Shown: piece after piece, positions 42,558-52,057 of the stretch
Layout of the letters: the number at the start of each line of letters is the position of its first letter
Numbering within the stretch: position 1 is the stretch's first letter
Origin: Pseudomonadales bacterium
GTDB taxonomy: Bacteria > Pseudomonadota > Gammaproteobacteria > Pseudomonadales > Azotimanducaceae
NCBI GenBank assembly: GCA_041395945.1
Contig: JAWKZN010000001.1
Coordinates: 1,178,001 to 1,242,000 of the forward strand
DNA: 64,000 nt
Direction: 5' to 3'
Notes under the pieces: model-generated
What the model was told of the DNA's origin: nothing
What the model saw: only the letters and a program-made list of their open reading frames with translations
Database searches by the model: none
Position numbers and translations under genes: made by a program

Positions 42558-42569
42558 AGTCCGCCTTTT
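42540..42569 (+). terminator. intrinsic terminator overlapping the sppA stop codon
   Basis: GGCGGACTT (42540-42548) pairs with AAGTCCGCC (42557-42565), with an 8-base loop and TTTT after it. The sppA TGA is at 42555-42557, at the loop/stem junction. It separates sppA from the convergent DUF1232 gene. Confidence 0.75.
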
Positions 42570-42584
42570 GAGCTGCAGGACTCT

Positions 42585-43148
42585 CTAGAACAACCGGATG
42601 CGGGTCCGGGCGCTGCGGGAGCCAGCGCTGCGTCCGCTCGTGCGGCGCCGGCGCATCCGCTGGTGCAGCTCGCGCCGTTTCATTTCGATGTACTGGTCCC
42701 GGGTGATGTTGGGATTGCGGTTGCGGGCCGCCTCCTCGCGACGGTAACGGCAGAAGTCCTCGAATGCATCGATTTCATGCTTCAACTCGCTGACGACCAG
42801 CTCGATCATGATGGCATCGTCGATGAAGCCGAGAACGGGTATTGAATCCTCGATCATGTCCTGGGGATTGGCGAAGTATGCCAGGGCGGTCAACACATTC
42901 TTCCGCTCCTTGTCGGCCAGGGCCCATTCCGGATCGCGTACCATCTCGATCAGGGCGGTGAGTTTATCGACCCGCTGCTGGACGAACAGGGGCACGGAAG
43001 CGGCGCTCACCTCCTTCACCATTTCTTCGGCTTTGGAGAGCACCTGGTCATCGCTGAGTTTCTCAGCCGCCTGCTGCGCCTGCTTGATATTGGCGCGGAA
43101 ATAGCGCAGATCCTTGTCTTCCAGCTCAAAAGTGACTTTCAGTGACAT
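42585..43148 (-). CDS. DUF1232 (YkvA-like) protein
   Basis: About 187 residues from the ATG at 43148, with GGAGGGG 5 bases upstream. Residues about 70-110 carry the DUF1232 motif VLTALAYFANPQDMIEDSIPVLGFIDDAIMIELV, a short hydrophobic hairpin with Asp-Pro-Asp-like turns. The C-terminal 40 residues are arginine-rich (RMRRRRTSGRSAGSRSARTR) and may bind nucleic acid or acidic lipid. Function is unknown. Confidence 0.8.
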   Translation of the reverse strand: MSLKVTFELEDKDLRYFRANIKQAQQAAEKLSDDQVLSKAEEMVKEVSAASVPLFVQQRVDKLTALIEMVRDPEWALADKERKNVLTALAYFANPQDMIEDSIPVLGFIDDAIMIELVVSELKHEIDAFEDFCRYRREEAARNRNPNITRDQYIEMKRRELHQRMRRRRTSGRSAGSRSARTRIRLF

Positions 43149-43220
43149 GGTTTCCCCTCCATAAGTCGGTGTAATCAAAAAGTTCCGCCCTTCCCCGGGG
43201 CAACTATACCTAATCTGACC

Positions 43221-44909
43221 TCAACCTGACTCCCGCCGGGTGTTTCTGGAATCCTTGACCTTGCGCCAGTAGTCGTTTGTCAGCGTCTTCACCTCCCGAT
43301 GCATGAGCAGCAGGCCGATGAGATTCGGAATGGTCATCAGGGCCAGAGTGACGGCTGATATCAGCCAGATCAGTGAGGTATCCGCGATGGTGGCAGAGAA
43401 GAAACCGGCCACATAGAGCATCCGGTAAAAGCGCACCCAGCGCAGTCCAAAGAGATAGGTCACTGCGCGGTCGCCGTAGTACGACCAGGCCAGGGCCGTG
43501 GAGAAAGCGAACATGACCAGGCCGATCGTTACCGCATACTGACCGTAGACACCGAGAAAACTCTGTTCAAACGCTTTTGCGGTGAGCGGTACGGAATGCA
43601 GCAGCGAACGACCGGACAGGCTGAGATCGGCGGCCTGCAGATTACCGTTTTCGACCGCGACGATGCCTGTGAAGGGTGCACCACCCTGGAATACGCGCAC
43701 GTCCTCGGCAATCGATCTGTTGTGAATGATGGTGAATTCGGGACCGGCCAGGACGCCCTCGGTGACCGTCAGCGAGCCAGTGAATTTCTTAACCGGATCA
43801 TCTGCCGGTGGTAGCAGATCGAGATGGGCGAACAGCTGCGCCACCTGTTCCGGATTCGATTCGGAATAGCTGCCGGCAATGATCTCGGTATCGAAAGTCG
43901 TGAATGCCGTTTCGAATTTTTCAGTCCAGACGCCGGAAGACAGTATGACCAGACCGGTCAGCGTGCAGATCAGCAGCGTGTCGATGAAAGGTTCGAGAAT
44001 GGACACCATACCCTCTGCCACGGGCTCTTCGGTTTTTGCGGAGGCATGTGCGATGGGTGCGGAGCCCTGCCCTGCCTCATTCGAGAACAGGCCGCGATTC
44101 ACGCCTCTGTTGAAGGCATAGGCGAAGGTGGCGCCGAGGAAGCCGCCGGTGGCGGCGGATCCCGAGAAGGCGTTGCTGAAAACGGCGGCAAAGGAAGGCA
44201 GGATCTGATCCGCGTTGCTGAAGGCCACCGCGAAAGCGCCCAGTGCATAGAAGATGCCCATGAAAGGCACGATGCTGGCGGCAACCAGTGCGATTCTGCG
44301 GATGCCACCGATGATCACGAGTCCGAGGAGTATGGAAAGCACCGCACCCGATATCCAGGTCGGTATGCCGAACGAGGCTTCCAGGCCGGAAGCCATGTTG
44401 TTGCTCTGGGGCAGATTGCCGGAACCGAATGAACTGACAATCAGCGCAACGGCAAAGAACACCGCAAGCCAGCGCATGTTGAGCCCGCGCTCCATGTAGT
44501 ACATCGGACCGCCCGCGATCCGGCCTTCCTCATCTTTTACCCGGTAGCGGTGTGAGATCGTGACTTCGACATACTTGGTGGTCATGCCGAGAAACGCGGT
44601 GGCCCACATCCAGAAGAGTGCGGCGGGTCCACCCAGATAGATGGCAAATGCCACCCCGCCGATGTTGCCGGTGCCGACAGTGCCGGACAGTGCGGTAGAG
44701 AGCGCCTGAAAGTGCGATGTGTCACCCGGTGCGCTGCTCGCCGTGTGTTTGCCCAGCAGCACGCCCCAGGCATGTCGAAAAAAACGGATCTGCGGGAAGC
44801 CGAGGTAGAGGGTGAAGAAAACGCCGACACCGAGGAGCAGGAACGGGAAGTAGACGGCGCTGCCGAGGTATCCGTCAAGGAAGATGATCAGGGATTCAAA
44901 TAACTGCAT
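43221..44909 (-). CDS. Na+/alanine (glycine) symporter, AGCS family
   Basis: A 562-residue transporter with about 11 membrane helices. Family motifs: YLGFPQIRFFRHAWGVL, FQALSTALSGTVGTGNIGGVAFA and NEAGQGSAPIAHASAKTEEPVAEGM. It is longer than the usual 450-490 residues because of an extra non-membrane segment of about 110 residues (from about 335 to 445, around VWTEKFETAFTTFDT to SLLHSVPLTAKAFEQ), which would be periplasmic. Imports small neutral amino acids with sodium. Confidence 0.9.
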   Translation of the reverse strand: MQLFESLIIFLDGYLGSAVYFPFLLLGVGVFFTLYLGFPQIRFFRHAWGVLLGKHTASSAPGDTSHFQALSTALSGTVGTGNIGGVAFAIYLGGPAALFWMWATAFLGMTTKYVEVTISHRYRVKDEEGRIAGGPMYYMERGLNMRWLAVFFAVALIVSSFGSGNLPQSNNMASGLEASFGIPTWISGAVLSILLGLVIIGGIRRIALVAASIVPFMGIFYALGAFAVAFSNADQILPSFAAVFSNAFSGSAATGGFLGATFAYAFNRGVNRGLFSNEAGQGSAPIAHASAKTEEPVAEGMVSILEPFIDTLLICTLTGLVILSSGVWTEKFETAFTTFDTEIIAGSYSESNPEQVAQLFAHLDLLPPADDPVKKFTGSLTVTEGVLAGPEFTIIHNRSIAEDVRVFQGGAPFTGIVAVENGNLQAADLSLSGRSLLHSVPLTAKAFEQSFLGVYGQYAVTIGLVMFAFSTALAWSYYGDRAVTYLFGLRWVRFYRMLYVAGFFSATIADTSLIWLISAVTLALMTIPNLIGLLLMHREVKTLTNDYWRKVKDSRNTRRESG

Positions 44910-44970
44910 GCCACGTCCGGATTGTTGTTTTTATTAAGGGTGGTTGCCGGTTCGAATACCGATCTTCGCA

Positions 44971-46404
44971 TCAGTTGAACAGCGCGCCTCTGAGCACCTC
45001 GTAGAGCACGTTCTGCTCCACGACGCCCCGCAGTGTATCCGCATTCGGCCCTCGGGCATACGCGGCCACATCCTCACCACCGTGTGATTCGATCTCCAGC
45101 GGTATGGTGGCGGCCTGCCGGTAGTCGGGCTCCGTGGTGTCCACGTCTGTGAGATCACGCAGGGAAGCCTGATAGCCGGGGCCGTTCGCGTAACTTAAAG
45201 TGGTGAAGGGTCGGTCCTCCAGGTCGACGGCCTCCGCACCCAGCGCCGGTTTGACCTTGCCGAGAATCGGATTGCCGCGCTCCGGATAGCCGCCGATGGT
45301 CAGCGTGTGGCTGTGATCTGCGGTCACCATGATCAGTGTGTCGTCTTCATCGGTGAGTTCCATGGCGACCTCGACCGCATCGGCGAAGGCTGCGGCATCA
45401 ACAAGGGCGCGGTGGGCATTGCCGTCGTGGTGGGCGTGATCGATGCGGCCCCCTTCAATGATCAGAAAATACCCGCTGCCTGTCTTCTGCAGTCGGGAAA
45501 TCGCCAGCCGGGTCATTTCCGCAAGGCTGGGCTCGCCGGCGGGATCGCCTGCACGATCGGTCTCGAAATTCATGTGGGAGGGTTCGAACAGACCCAGTAC
45601 CTGACCCGGCGAGGATTCCAGGGATTGCAGCTGCGCCTGGTTCCAGACGTACCTCCTCTGCGAATCCGCCTTGAGCCAGGCCTCAATGAGATCGACGCCA
45701 TCTTTGCGCACACCGGCCGCGTCCGCGTGTTCCGGATCGGCGCGTCCGGCTGGCGTAAATACGGATCTGCCCCCGCCGAGCATCACGTCGATGCCGTCAC
45801 CGTGGGAAAACTCGATCATCTGCCGGGCAATGTCACGACAGCCGTCTTCGAGCGCCTGCGCCGGCATTGCGTAGTCCACTTCCCAGTTGCGGTTGGGGCT
45901 GTGCGCGTAGGTGGCCGCCGGTGTCGCATGGGTGATGCGGGTTGTGGTAACGATGCCGGTCGCGCGGCCCGCGTCCTCTGCTGCCTCCAGCAGTGTTGGC
46001 AGTGAATATTTCAGACCTGCGGCGCAATCATTCTGGGCGGCGTCAGGGCCGACGCTGATCATACCGATGCGGGTTTTCTCTCCGGTCATGATGGCGGACA
46101 TGGTGCCCGCGCTGTCTGCGACCTGGCTGTCCGTGTTGTAGGTTTTGACCAGCGCGACATTGGGGAAGGTTTCAAAGGGCAAAACATACTCTTCGCCACT
46201 GGCGCCGCGACGCTGACCCGCGTAGATACGCGCGGCGGTCACGGTGGAAACCCCCATGCCGTCACCCAGAAACAGAATCACGTTGTGCGGTCTGTCTGCT
46301 GCTGCGCGGCTGCCAACCCTGGCGTCTGTGCCGGACAGGGTTGCACAGGCAGACAACAGGGTGAGGGTTGTGAGGTAAGCGAGCTGGCGGAGGCTGGTTG
46401 TCAT
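44971..46404 (-). CDS. alkaline phosphatase (PhoA family), probable lipoprotein
   Basis: About 477 residues. The N terminus MTTSLRQLAYLTTLTLLSAC ends in a lipobox, so the enzyme is probably lipid-anchored in the periplasm or outer membrane. The metal and catalytic core shows NVILFLGDGMG, the nucleophile Ser in VADSAGTMSAIMTG, EGGRIDHAHHDGNAH and VTADHSHTLTIGGY. Releases phosphate from organic esters. An ATG at 46422 adds six residues and is an alternative start. No Pho box was identified. Confidence 0.9.
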   Translation of the reverse strand: MTTSLRQLAYLTTLTLLSACATLSGTDARVGSRAAADRPHNVILFLGDGMGVSTVTAARIYAGQRRGASGEEYVLPFETFPNVALVKTYNTDSQVADSAGTMSAIMTGEKTRIGMISVGPDAAQNDCAAGLKYSLPTLLEAAEDAGRATGIVTTTRITHATPAATYAHSPNRNWEVDYAMPAQALEDGCRDIARQMIEFSHGDGIDVMLGGGRSVFTPAGRADPEHADAAGVRKDGVDLIEAWLKADSQRRYVWNQAQLQSLESSPGQVLGLFEPSHMNFETDRAGDPAGEPSLAEMTRLAISRLQKTGSGYFLIIEGGRIDHAHHDGNAHRALVDAAAFADAVEVAMELTDEDDTLIMVTADHSHTLTIGGYPERGNPILGKVKPALGAEAVDLEDRPFTTLSYANGPGYQASLRDLTDVDTTEPDYRQAATIPLEIESHGGEDVAAYARGPNADTLRGVVEQNVLYEVLRGALFN

Positions 46405-46428
46405 ATTGAATTCTCGTCGCATGGTGAT

Positions 46429-47787
46429 TCAACTTGCAGCGCGCGGTGTGCGCATGGTTACGAACTCTTCGGCTGCGGTGGGATGAATGCCGATGGTGGC
46501 GTCGAAGTCCGCCTTGGTTGCACACGCCTTTATTGCCACGGCAATGCCCTGAATGATTTCCCCCGCCTCGGCGCCAACCATATGGGCGCCGACAACCCGA
46601 TCATCCGCACCGTTGACCAGCAGTTTCATGAGCGTGCGTTCAGGACGTCCGGTCAGGGTATGTTTCATGGGCCGGAAGGTGGATTCGAACACCTGCAGCT
46701 CGGGGTAGCGCTGACGCGCCTGTTCTTCCGTGAGCCCGACTGTGCCGATATTGGGCTGGCAGAACACGGCGGTGGCTACGTTCTCGTAGTCGACCGAGCG
46801 CTTTGGTCGATCGGTAAACAGGTTATTCGCAATGCACATGCCTTCCGCAATGGCGACTGGTGTCAGTTGCAGTCGGTCGGTGACATCGCCGATGGCAAGG
46901 ATGTTCGGCACGGATGTCCGATAGTACTCGTCGACCCTGATTGCGCCGGAGGCGGACAGTTCAACCCCTGCAGCTTCCAGGCCGAGCCCCGCGGTCTTGG
47001 GCGCCCGCCCGATGGCGCTCAGCACGAGATCTGTGCGGATCTCGGCGCCGCTTTCGAGTCTGACCACCCGCTCCATGCCATCGAGATCGATGCGCTCGAT
47101 GTTGTCGTTGAAGCGCAGTTCAATACCTTTGTGCTCGACTTCCTCTTTCACAAACCGACGCACGCCGTCATCGAAGCCGCGGAGAAACAGTTCACCGCGA
47201 TAAAGCAACTGGGTCTTCACGCCAAGACCTTGCAGAATGCCGGCAAACTCCACGGCGATGTAACCCCCACCCAGAATGAGCGCGCGCTCCGGTAGCCGGT
47301 CGAGGTAGAACATCTCGTTGGATGAAATGCTGTGTTCGCTGCCGGGAAAATCAGGCGTTACCGGCCAGCCGCCCGTGGCGATCAGAATATGTTCCGCCGT
47401 GCAGGTCTTATCCCCTACGACCACAGTATGGGCATCGGCGAGACGGGCGGTACCCCATATGCGCTCGACACCGGCATTGTCGAGCAGGTTTGCGTAGATG
47501 CCGTTGAGACGTTCGATTTCCCGGGTCTTGTTGTCCCGCAGGCGTGGCCAGTCGACGCCTTGAGTGCTGACATCCCAGCCGTAGGCCGACGCATCTTCGA
47601 ATTCCTCCGAGAAGTGGGATCCGTAGACAAACAGTTTCTTCGGCACACAGCCTACATTCACACAGGTACCGCCCAGGTAGCGGTCTTCAGCAACGGCCAC
47701 CCTGGCACCGTAGCCTGCCGAGATCCGGCTGGCCCGCACGCCGCCTGAACCAGCGCCAATCACGAAAAGGTCATAGTCGTAGGTCAT
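46429..47787 (-). CDS. gor: glutathione-disulfide reductase
   Basis: A 452-residue NADPH-dependent flavoenzyme that keeps glutathione reduced. FAD site: LFVIGAGSGGVRASR. The redox pair is Cys42 and Cys47 (GTCVNVGC). NADPH loop: LILGGGYIAVEFAGIL; second FAD site: NILAIGDVTDRLQLTPVAI. The C-terminal HPTAAEEFVTMR provides the active-site His-Glu. The start at 47787 gives MTYDYDLFVIGAGSG; the frame continues upstream into the divergent gene without a start that fits the family. Confidence 0.94.
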   Translation of the reverse strand: MTYDYDLFVIGAGSGGVRASRISAGYGARVAVAEDRYLGGTCVNVGCVPKKLFVYGSHFSEEFEDASAYGWDVSTQGVDWPRLRDNKTREIERLNGIYANLLDNAGVERIWGTARLADAHTVVVGDKTCTAEHILIATGGWPVTPDFPGSEHSISSNEMFYLDRLPERALILGGGYIAVEFAGILQGLGVKTQLLYRGELFLRGFDDGVRRFVKEEVEHKGIELRFNDNIERIDLDGMERVVRLESGAEIRTDLVLSAIGRAPKTAGLGLEAAGVELSASGAIRVDEYYRTSVPNILAIGDVTDRLQLTPVAIAEGMCIANNLFTDRPKRSVDYENVATAVFCQPNIGTVGLTEEQARQRYPELQVFESTFRPMKHTLTGRPERTLMKLLVNGADDRVVGAHMVGAEAGEIIQGIAVAIKACATKADFDATIGIHPTAAEEFVTMRTPRAAS

Positions 47788-47932
47788 GAGAATCCGGGGT
47801 ACCTGGAAGAGCCCGGAGCGTAAAGGATGATCCGGGGATTGCAAAGTGCTCACGACACTCGAAGGCGCGGCCGTTGCCAAGGCGCTCAGGCGGCACATAC
47901 ACTGCCGGCTCAACTCTGGCGACGGACTCACC

Positions 47933-49486
47933 ATGGCAGACATCAATGGCGCCCAGAGCCTGCTTTCGACATTTGTCGATGCGGGCGTGGAAGTGTGTTT
48001 CACCAATCCCGGCACCTCGGAGATGCATTTCGTAGCCGCCCTCGACAAGGAACCGGGCATGCGGGCGATTCTGGGCCTCTTCGAAGGTGTCGTGACCGGT
48101 GCGGCCGACGGCTACGGGCGTATGGCGGGTAAACCCGCCTGTACTCTGCTGCACCTCGGCCCGGGGCTGGCGAATGGCCTGGCCAATCTGCATAACGCCC
48201 GCCGCGCTCGCACACCGATCGTCAACGTTGTCGGCGAACATGCAACCTATCACCGTAAACTCGATGCCCCGCTCACCTCGGACATCCAGGGCTTCGCCAG
48301 CCCGGTGTCCGGGTGGATCCATGTCTCCGAGTCCGCGGATACCGTCGCGGCAGATGCCGCCAGGGCGATTCAGGCATCGATGCAGCCGCCCGGCCAGATC
48401 GCCACTCTGATTCTGCCCGCCGACACGGCCTGGAATCCGGCTTCCGGAGCGGCGCAACCGCTGCGTCCGCAAGCCCTGACCAGCGCCAACGCGGAATCTA
48501 TCGAATCCAGTATCCGGGCGCTGGTTTCAGGAAAGCCCTGTGCGCTGCTGATCAACGGTCTGGGGGTCACCGACGCCGGACTGCGGCTGGCCAGCCGCAT
48601 TGCGCAGAAGACGGGGGCACGGCTGCTCGGTGACACCTTCATCGGTCGAATCCCCCGGGGTGCCGGACGGGTGGATCTGGGACGCCTGCCCTACTTCGCC
48701 GAGCAGGCCGAGGAGGCGCTGGCCGGTGTCGAGCATCTGATTCTGGTCGATACCAAAGCCCCTGTGAGTTTCTTCGCCTATCCCGGGCGGGCTTCAGAAC
48801 TCACACCCACAGGTTGTCAGGTGCATCCGCTGGCAATGCCGGGTGAGGATGTGATTGCCGCACTCGAGGCGGTGGTGGAAGGTGTGGGTGCGGCAGGTAT
48901 CAAGCCCACCTTTGCAGAACTCAAACGACCGGAACTCGCCCGGGGTGAACTGACTCCGGTCACTATCGCCCAGGCCCTGGGTGCCCTGATGCCCGAGCAC
49001 GCCGTTGTGGTCAACGAAGCGGCGACCTCCGGTTTCGCGATTCCAGGACTCACGGCAAACAGCGCGCCCCACGACTGGCTCGATCTCACCGGTGGCGCCA
49101 TCGGCATGGGTCTGCCGGCGGCGGTGGGTGCGGCGGTCGCCTGTCCTGACCGGCGGGTGCTGACGCTGCAGGGAGACGGTGCGGGCATGTACACGGTCCA
49201 GGCGCTGTGGACCATGGCCCGGGAGAACCTGGATGTCACGGTTGTACTGTTTGCGAACCGCAAGTACGCCATTCTGCAGGTGGAATTCATGCGGGTCGGC
49301 GCCCACAACCCGGGGCCCAAGGCCATGGGCATGCTCGATCTCTCCCACCCCGATCTGAACTGGGTGGACATGGCAAAGGGCATGGGGGTGCCCGGTCGCA
49401 GAGTGACCGACACCGCGGGTTTCAACAGCGCCCTTGCGGAAAGTCTCGCCACCCCTGGCCCCTTTGTTATCGAGGCCATGGTCTGA
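47933..49486 (+). CDS. thiamine-diphosphate enzyme, acetolactate-synthase-like
   Basis: A 517-residue three-domain ThDP enzyme. The N-terminal domain has FTNPGTSEMHFVAALD and the catalytic Glu in GLFEGVVTGAADGYGRM. The central domain follows, then the cofactor domain with LQGDGAGMYTVQALW and FANRKYAIL (Ala-Asn rather than the usual Asn-Asn of the GDG-NN motif). It could be an acetolactate synthase homologue or a 2-oxoacid decarboxylase; no ilvN is adjacent, so decarboxylase is at least as likely. Divergent from gor. Confidence 0.8.
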   Translation: MADINGAQSLLSTFVDAGVEVCFTNPGTSEMHFVAALDKEPGMRAILGLFEGVVTGAADGYGRMAGKPACTLLHLGPGLANGLANLHNARRARTPIVNVVGEHATYHRKLDAPLTSDIQGFASPVSGWIHVSESADTVAADAARAIQASMQPPGQIATLILPADTAWNPASGAAQPLRPQALTSANAESIESSIRALVSGKPCALLINGLGVTDAGLRLASRIAQKTGARLLGDTFIGRIPRGAGRVDLGRLPYFAEQAEEALAGVEHLILVDTKAPVSFFAYPGRASELTPTGCQVHPLAMPGEDVIAALEAVVEGVGAAGIKPTFAELKRPELARGELTPVTIAQALGALMPEHAVVVNEAATSGFAIPGLTANSAPHDWLDLTGGAIGMGLPAAVGAAVACPDRRVLTLQGDGAGMYTVQALWTMARENLDVTVVLFANRKYAILQVEFMRVGAHNPGPKAMGMLDLSHPDLNWVDMAKGMGVPGRRVTDTAGFNSALAESLATPGPFVIEAMV

Positions 49487-49538
49487 CCGAGAGAGTTGTT
49501 CGTTACGTTCCACTGGAAGCAGCCGTCGGAATCACCTT

Positions 49539-50873
49539 ATGAAAATCACCCTGTTCGGCACCGGCTATGTCGGTCTCGTTACCGGCGCCTGTTTTGCAGA
49601 AATGGGCAACACGGTGCTCTGTGTGGATATAGATGCAGCGAAGATCGCCGCGCTTGAGGCGGGCCGCATTCCCATCTACGAGCCAGGCCTCGAATCTCTG
49701 GTGCGCAGCAACAGTGCGGCCGGTCGCCTCAAGTTCAGCACCGATCTCGATCTGGGAGTCGATCATGGCCGGTTGCTCTTCATCGCCGTGGGTACGCCTT
49801 CTGACGAAGAAGGCGCTGCCGATCTCAGCCACGTGCTGAGCGTGGCCCGCACCATTGGCGCGCGTATGTCTGAACACAAGATCATCGTCGACAAGTCGAC
49901 GGTGCCGGTCGGAACTGCGGATCAGGTACGCGCCGCCATTGCGGAAGTGCTGACCGGACGTGGCAGAGATCTCACCTTCGATGTGGTTTCGAATCCTGAG
50001 TTTCTGAAGGAAGGTGCGGCAATCGGCGATTTCATGAAGCCGGACCGGATCGTGATCGGGTCCAACAGCGAAGACAGCGCCCGGGTGCTCGATGAGCTGT
50101 ATGCACCCTTCAATCGCAACCACGACAAGGTGGTGCACATGGACGTGCGCAGCGCCGAGCTCACCAAGTATGCGGCGAACGTCATGCTGGCTACCCGGAT
50201 CAGCCTGATGAACGAACTGGCCAATCTGGCGGACCGGCTGGGTGCGGATATCGAAGCTGTGCGTCGGGGTATCGGTTCTGATCCGCGGATTGGCTACAGT
50301 TTCATCTATCCGGGTACGGGATACGGGGGCTCCTGTTTTCCAAAAGACGTGAAAGCGCTCATCCATACCGCCCGGGAGACCGGTCACCCGGCGGCCCTGG
50401 TGCAGAGTGTGGAATCGGTGAACGAACTTCAGAAACGCGTCCTGTTCGATAAGCTCGAGCGGCACTTCAAGGGAGATCTGCAGGGCAGGACGTTCGCCCT
50501 CTGGGGACTGGCCTTCAAACCCAACACGGACGACATGCGCGAAGCGCCGAGCCGCGCCATCATGGATCTGCTCTTTGCGGCGGGTGCGCGTGTGCGTGCC
50601 TATGATCCGGTCGCGATGCCCGCGGCAAAACGCATCTATGCCGCACAGCCTGCGCTTATGCTCTGTAATGAGCGGGATGCGACTCTCGAAGGCGCGGATG
50701 CTCTCATTGTGGTCACCGAGTGGAACGAGTTCCGCAGCCCGGACTTCGAGCAGCTCAAGGCGCTGCTGAAGACACCGGTCGTGTTTGATGGCCGCAATCT
50801 GTACGACCCGTCCATGCTCAAGCGGCTGGGGCTGATCCATTACGCGATTGGCAGAGGCGCCCGCAGCCTCTGA
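49539..50873 (+). CDS. ugd: UDP-glucose 6-dehydrogenase
   Basis: A 444-residue enzyme that oxidises UDP-glucose to UDP-glucuronate in two NAD+ steps. The N-terminal NAD site is MKITLFGTGYVGLVTGACFAE. The catalytic Cys266 lies in YGGSCFPKDV, and the central helix block is EFLKEGAAIGDFMKPDRIVIG. C-terminal UDP-binding domain: LWGLAFKPNTDDMREAPS. It feeds uronic-acid polymers such as those suggested by the polysaccharide genes in this window. No clear Shine-Dalgarno precedes the ATG. Confidence 0.94.
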   Translation: MKITLFGTGYVGLVTGACFAEMGNTVLCVDIDAAKIAALEAGRIPIYEPGLESLVRSNSAAGRLKFSTDLDLGVDHGRLLFIAVGTPSDEEGAADLSHVLSVARTIGARMSEHKIIVDKSTVPVGTADQVRAAIAEVLTGRGRDLTFDVVSNPEFLKEGAAIGDFMKPDRIVIGSNSEDSARVLDELYAPFNRNHDKVVHMDVRSAELTKYAANVMLATRISLMNELANLADRLGADIEAVRRGIGSDPRIGYSFIYPGTGYGGSCFPKDVKALIHTARETGHPAALVQSVESVNELQKRVLFDKLERHFKGDLQGRTFALWGLAFKPNTDDMREAPSRAIMDLLFAAGARVRAYDPVAMPAAKRIYAAQPALMLCNERDATLEGADALIVVTEWNEFRSPDFEQLKALLKTPVVFDGRNLYDPSMLKRLGLIHYAIGRGARSL

Positions 50874-50919
50874 TCTGTTACCACCCCTGTGCGCCATAGC
50901 CGCAGACAGACAGCCGAAT

Positions 50920-50959
50920 GTTGCGGTTGACACAAGGTTGCGGTTGACATAAGGTTGCG
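50920..50959 (+). repeat. 17-bp tandem iterons over the Xre-RES promoter
   Basis: GTTGCGGTTGACACAAG (50920-50936) is followed directly by GTTGCGGTTGACATAAG (50937-50953) and a third partial copy GTTGCG. Each full unit includes a TTGACA hexamer. TTGACA at 50926-50931 with CATAAG at 50948-50953 (spacing 16) is a credible promoter. The iterons are likely binding sites for the antitoxin encoded downstream. Confidence 0.65.
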
Positions 50960-50990
50960 CTGAAGGAGTGGATGCCTGAGGAACAGCGCC

Positions 50991-51467
50991 ATGGGTTCAA
51001 TCGCGGATCGTATGGAGTGGATCGACGAGGTCGGCCGACTCGACCCGAAGGCGGCCGCCGCCCGCCTGATCAGGGCTCAGGGCCAGCATTCGGACTGGCT
51101 GGACGCCTTTTCCGAACATCTGGACCGACACCGCAATGCCGATGCGCTCAAGCGGGTGCTGGCGGTATGGGATCTGAATCAGACCGATGCCGCGCGCATC
51201 TTCGGCGTCAGCCGGCAGGCCATCAGTAAATGGTTCGATCAGGGGGTGCCAGCGGATCGTGCCGCAAACATTGCCGATCTCGCGGCCGCCACGGATCTGC
51301 TGGTGCATCATCTGAAACGCGACCGTATTCCGGGTATCGTGCGGCGTCCTGCCCCCGCCCTGGATGGCTCCACCCTGCTGGCGCTGCTCGAACGGCAGGC
51401 CTATAGCGCCGTGCTGGCCGCCTGCCGGGGGATGTTTGAATTCGGAAATCCTCCCGACGCTCCGTGA
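50991..51467 (+). CDS. Xre-type antitoxin of a RES toxin-antitoxin module
   Basis: A 158-residue protein with a helix-turn-helix near residues 50-80 (LNQTDAARIFGVSRQAISKWF). The C-terminal part (LDGSTLLALLERQAYSAVLAACRGMFEF) resembles the toxin-binding region of Xre/MbcA/ParS antitoxins. It overlaps the RES gene by 4 bases (GTGA). The ATG at 50991 has GAGGA about 8 bases upstream. It should neutralise the toxin and repress the operon through the iterons; both roles are inferred from the family. Confidence 0.75.
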   Translation: MGSIADRMEWIDEVGRLDPKAAAARLIRAQGQHSDWLDAFSEHLDRHRNADALKRVLAVWDLNQTDAARIFGVSRQAISKWFDQGVPADRAANIADLAAATDLLVHHLKRDRIPGIVRRPAPALDGSTLLALLERQAYSAVLAACRGMFEFGNPPDAP

Positions 51468-52000
51468 TCACCGAATTGCTGCCCAACGGCTGGCGCTGGT
51501 GGCGCATCGCCGAAGCTGTCTGGTCCGATCCCCTGGACCCGGACTATGCCCGGACGCGCGGCGGGCGCTGGAATCCTCCGGAAAGCTTTCCGACACTCTA
51601 TCTGAATGAAGATCAGGTCACCGCGCGGCACAATCTGCGTCGGTTCATCGCCCGCTGGCCTTATGAGCCGGAAGATCTGCGCGCGGACACGGGCCCGGTG
51701 CTGGCAGCCGCCCTGCTGCCCCGGGATCAGACGGTCTGCGACGCCCATACACCGGCGGGGATTGCTGCCCTGGATCTGCCGGCAACCTATCCGGTTGATC
51801 GCGCAGGCAGGGTGGTGCCGCACGCCCGCTGCCAGCCGATCGGCGTGCGGGTAAAGGATCAGGGCCTGCGCGGTGTCCGTGCGCGGTCTGCCCAGACTGT
51901 GGACGGGGTTGGACGCGAGCTGGCCTGGTTCCCGGCCTCCACTCGCAGCCGTGCACGCCTGGTGGCCATCGAGACTTTCGATGAGTGGTACTGGGGGTAG
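51464..52000 (+). CDS. RES-domain toxin (NAD+-degrading type)
   Basis: A 178-residue RES-domain protein. The three family positions are visible: Arg in TRGGRWNPP, Glu in TLYLNEDQVTARHNL, and Ser in RGVRARSAQ. Characterised RES toxins deplete NAD+ by phosphorolysis or hydrolysis. The GTG start overlaps the antitoxin stop, ensuring coupled synthesis. The gene ends next to a small stem (GGGG/CCCC) at about 52035-52048. Confidence 0.8.
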   Translation: MITELLPNGWRWWRIAEAVWSDPLDPDYARTRGGRWNPPESFPTLYLNEDQVTARHNLRRFIARWPYEPEDLRADTGPVLAAALLPRDQTVCDAHTPAGIAALDLPATYPVDRAGRVVPHARCQPIGVRVKDQGLRGVRARSAQTVDGVGRELAWFPASTRSRARLVAIETFDEWYWG

Positions 52001-52057
52001 TTCGGTTGGAATCGAAACCAGCGCCCGATGCTTGGGGGTATTACCCCTTCACAGAAT

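Noticed and set aside
50972..51229. Plus-strand frame starting with a good AAGGAG just before the Xre gene
   Set aside because: Its product is an Arg/Gly/Pro-rich shadow that overlaps the helix-turn-helix gene; the 50991 frame has clear domain motifs.
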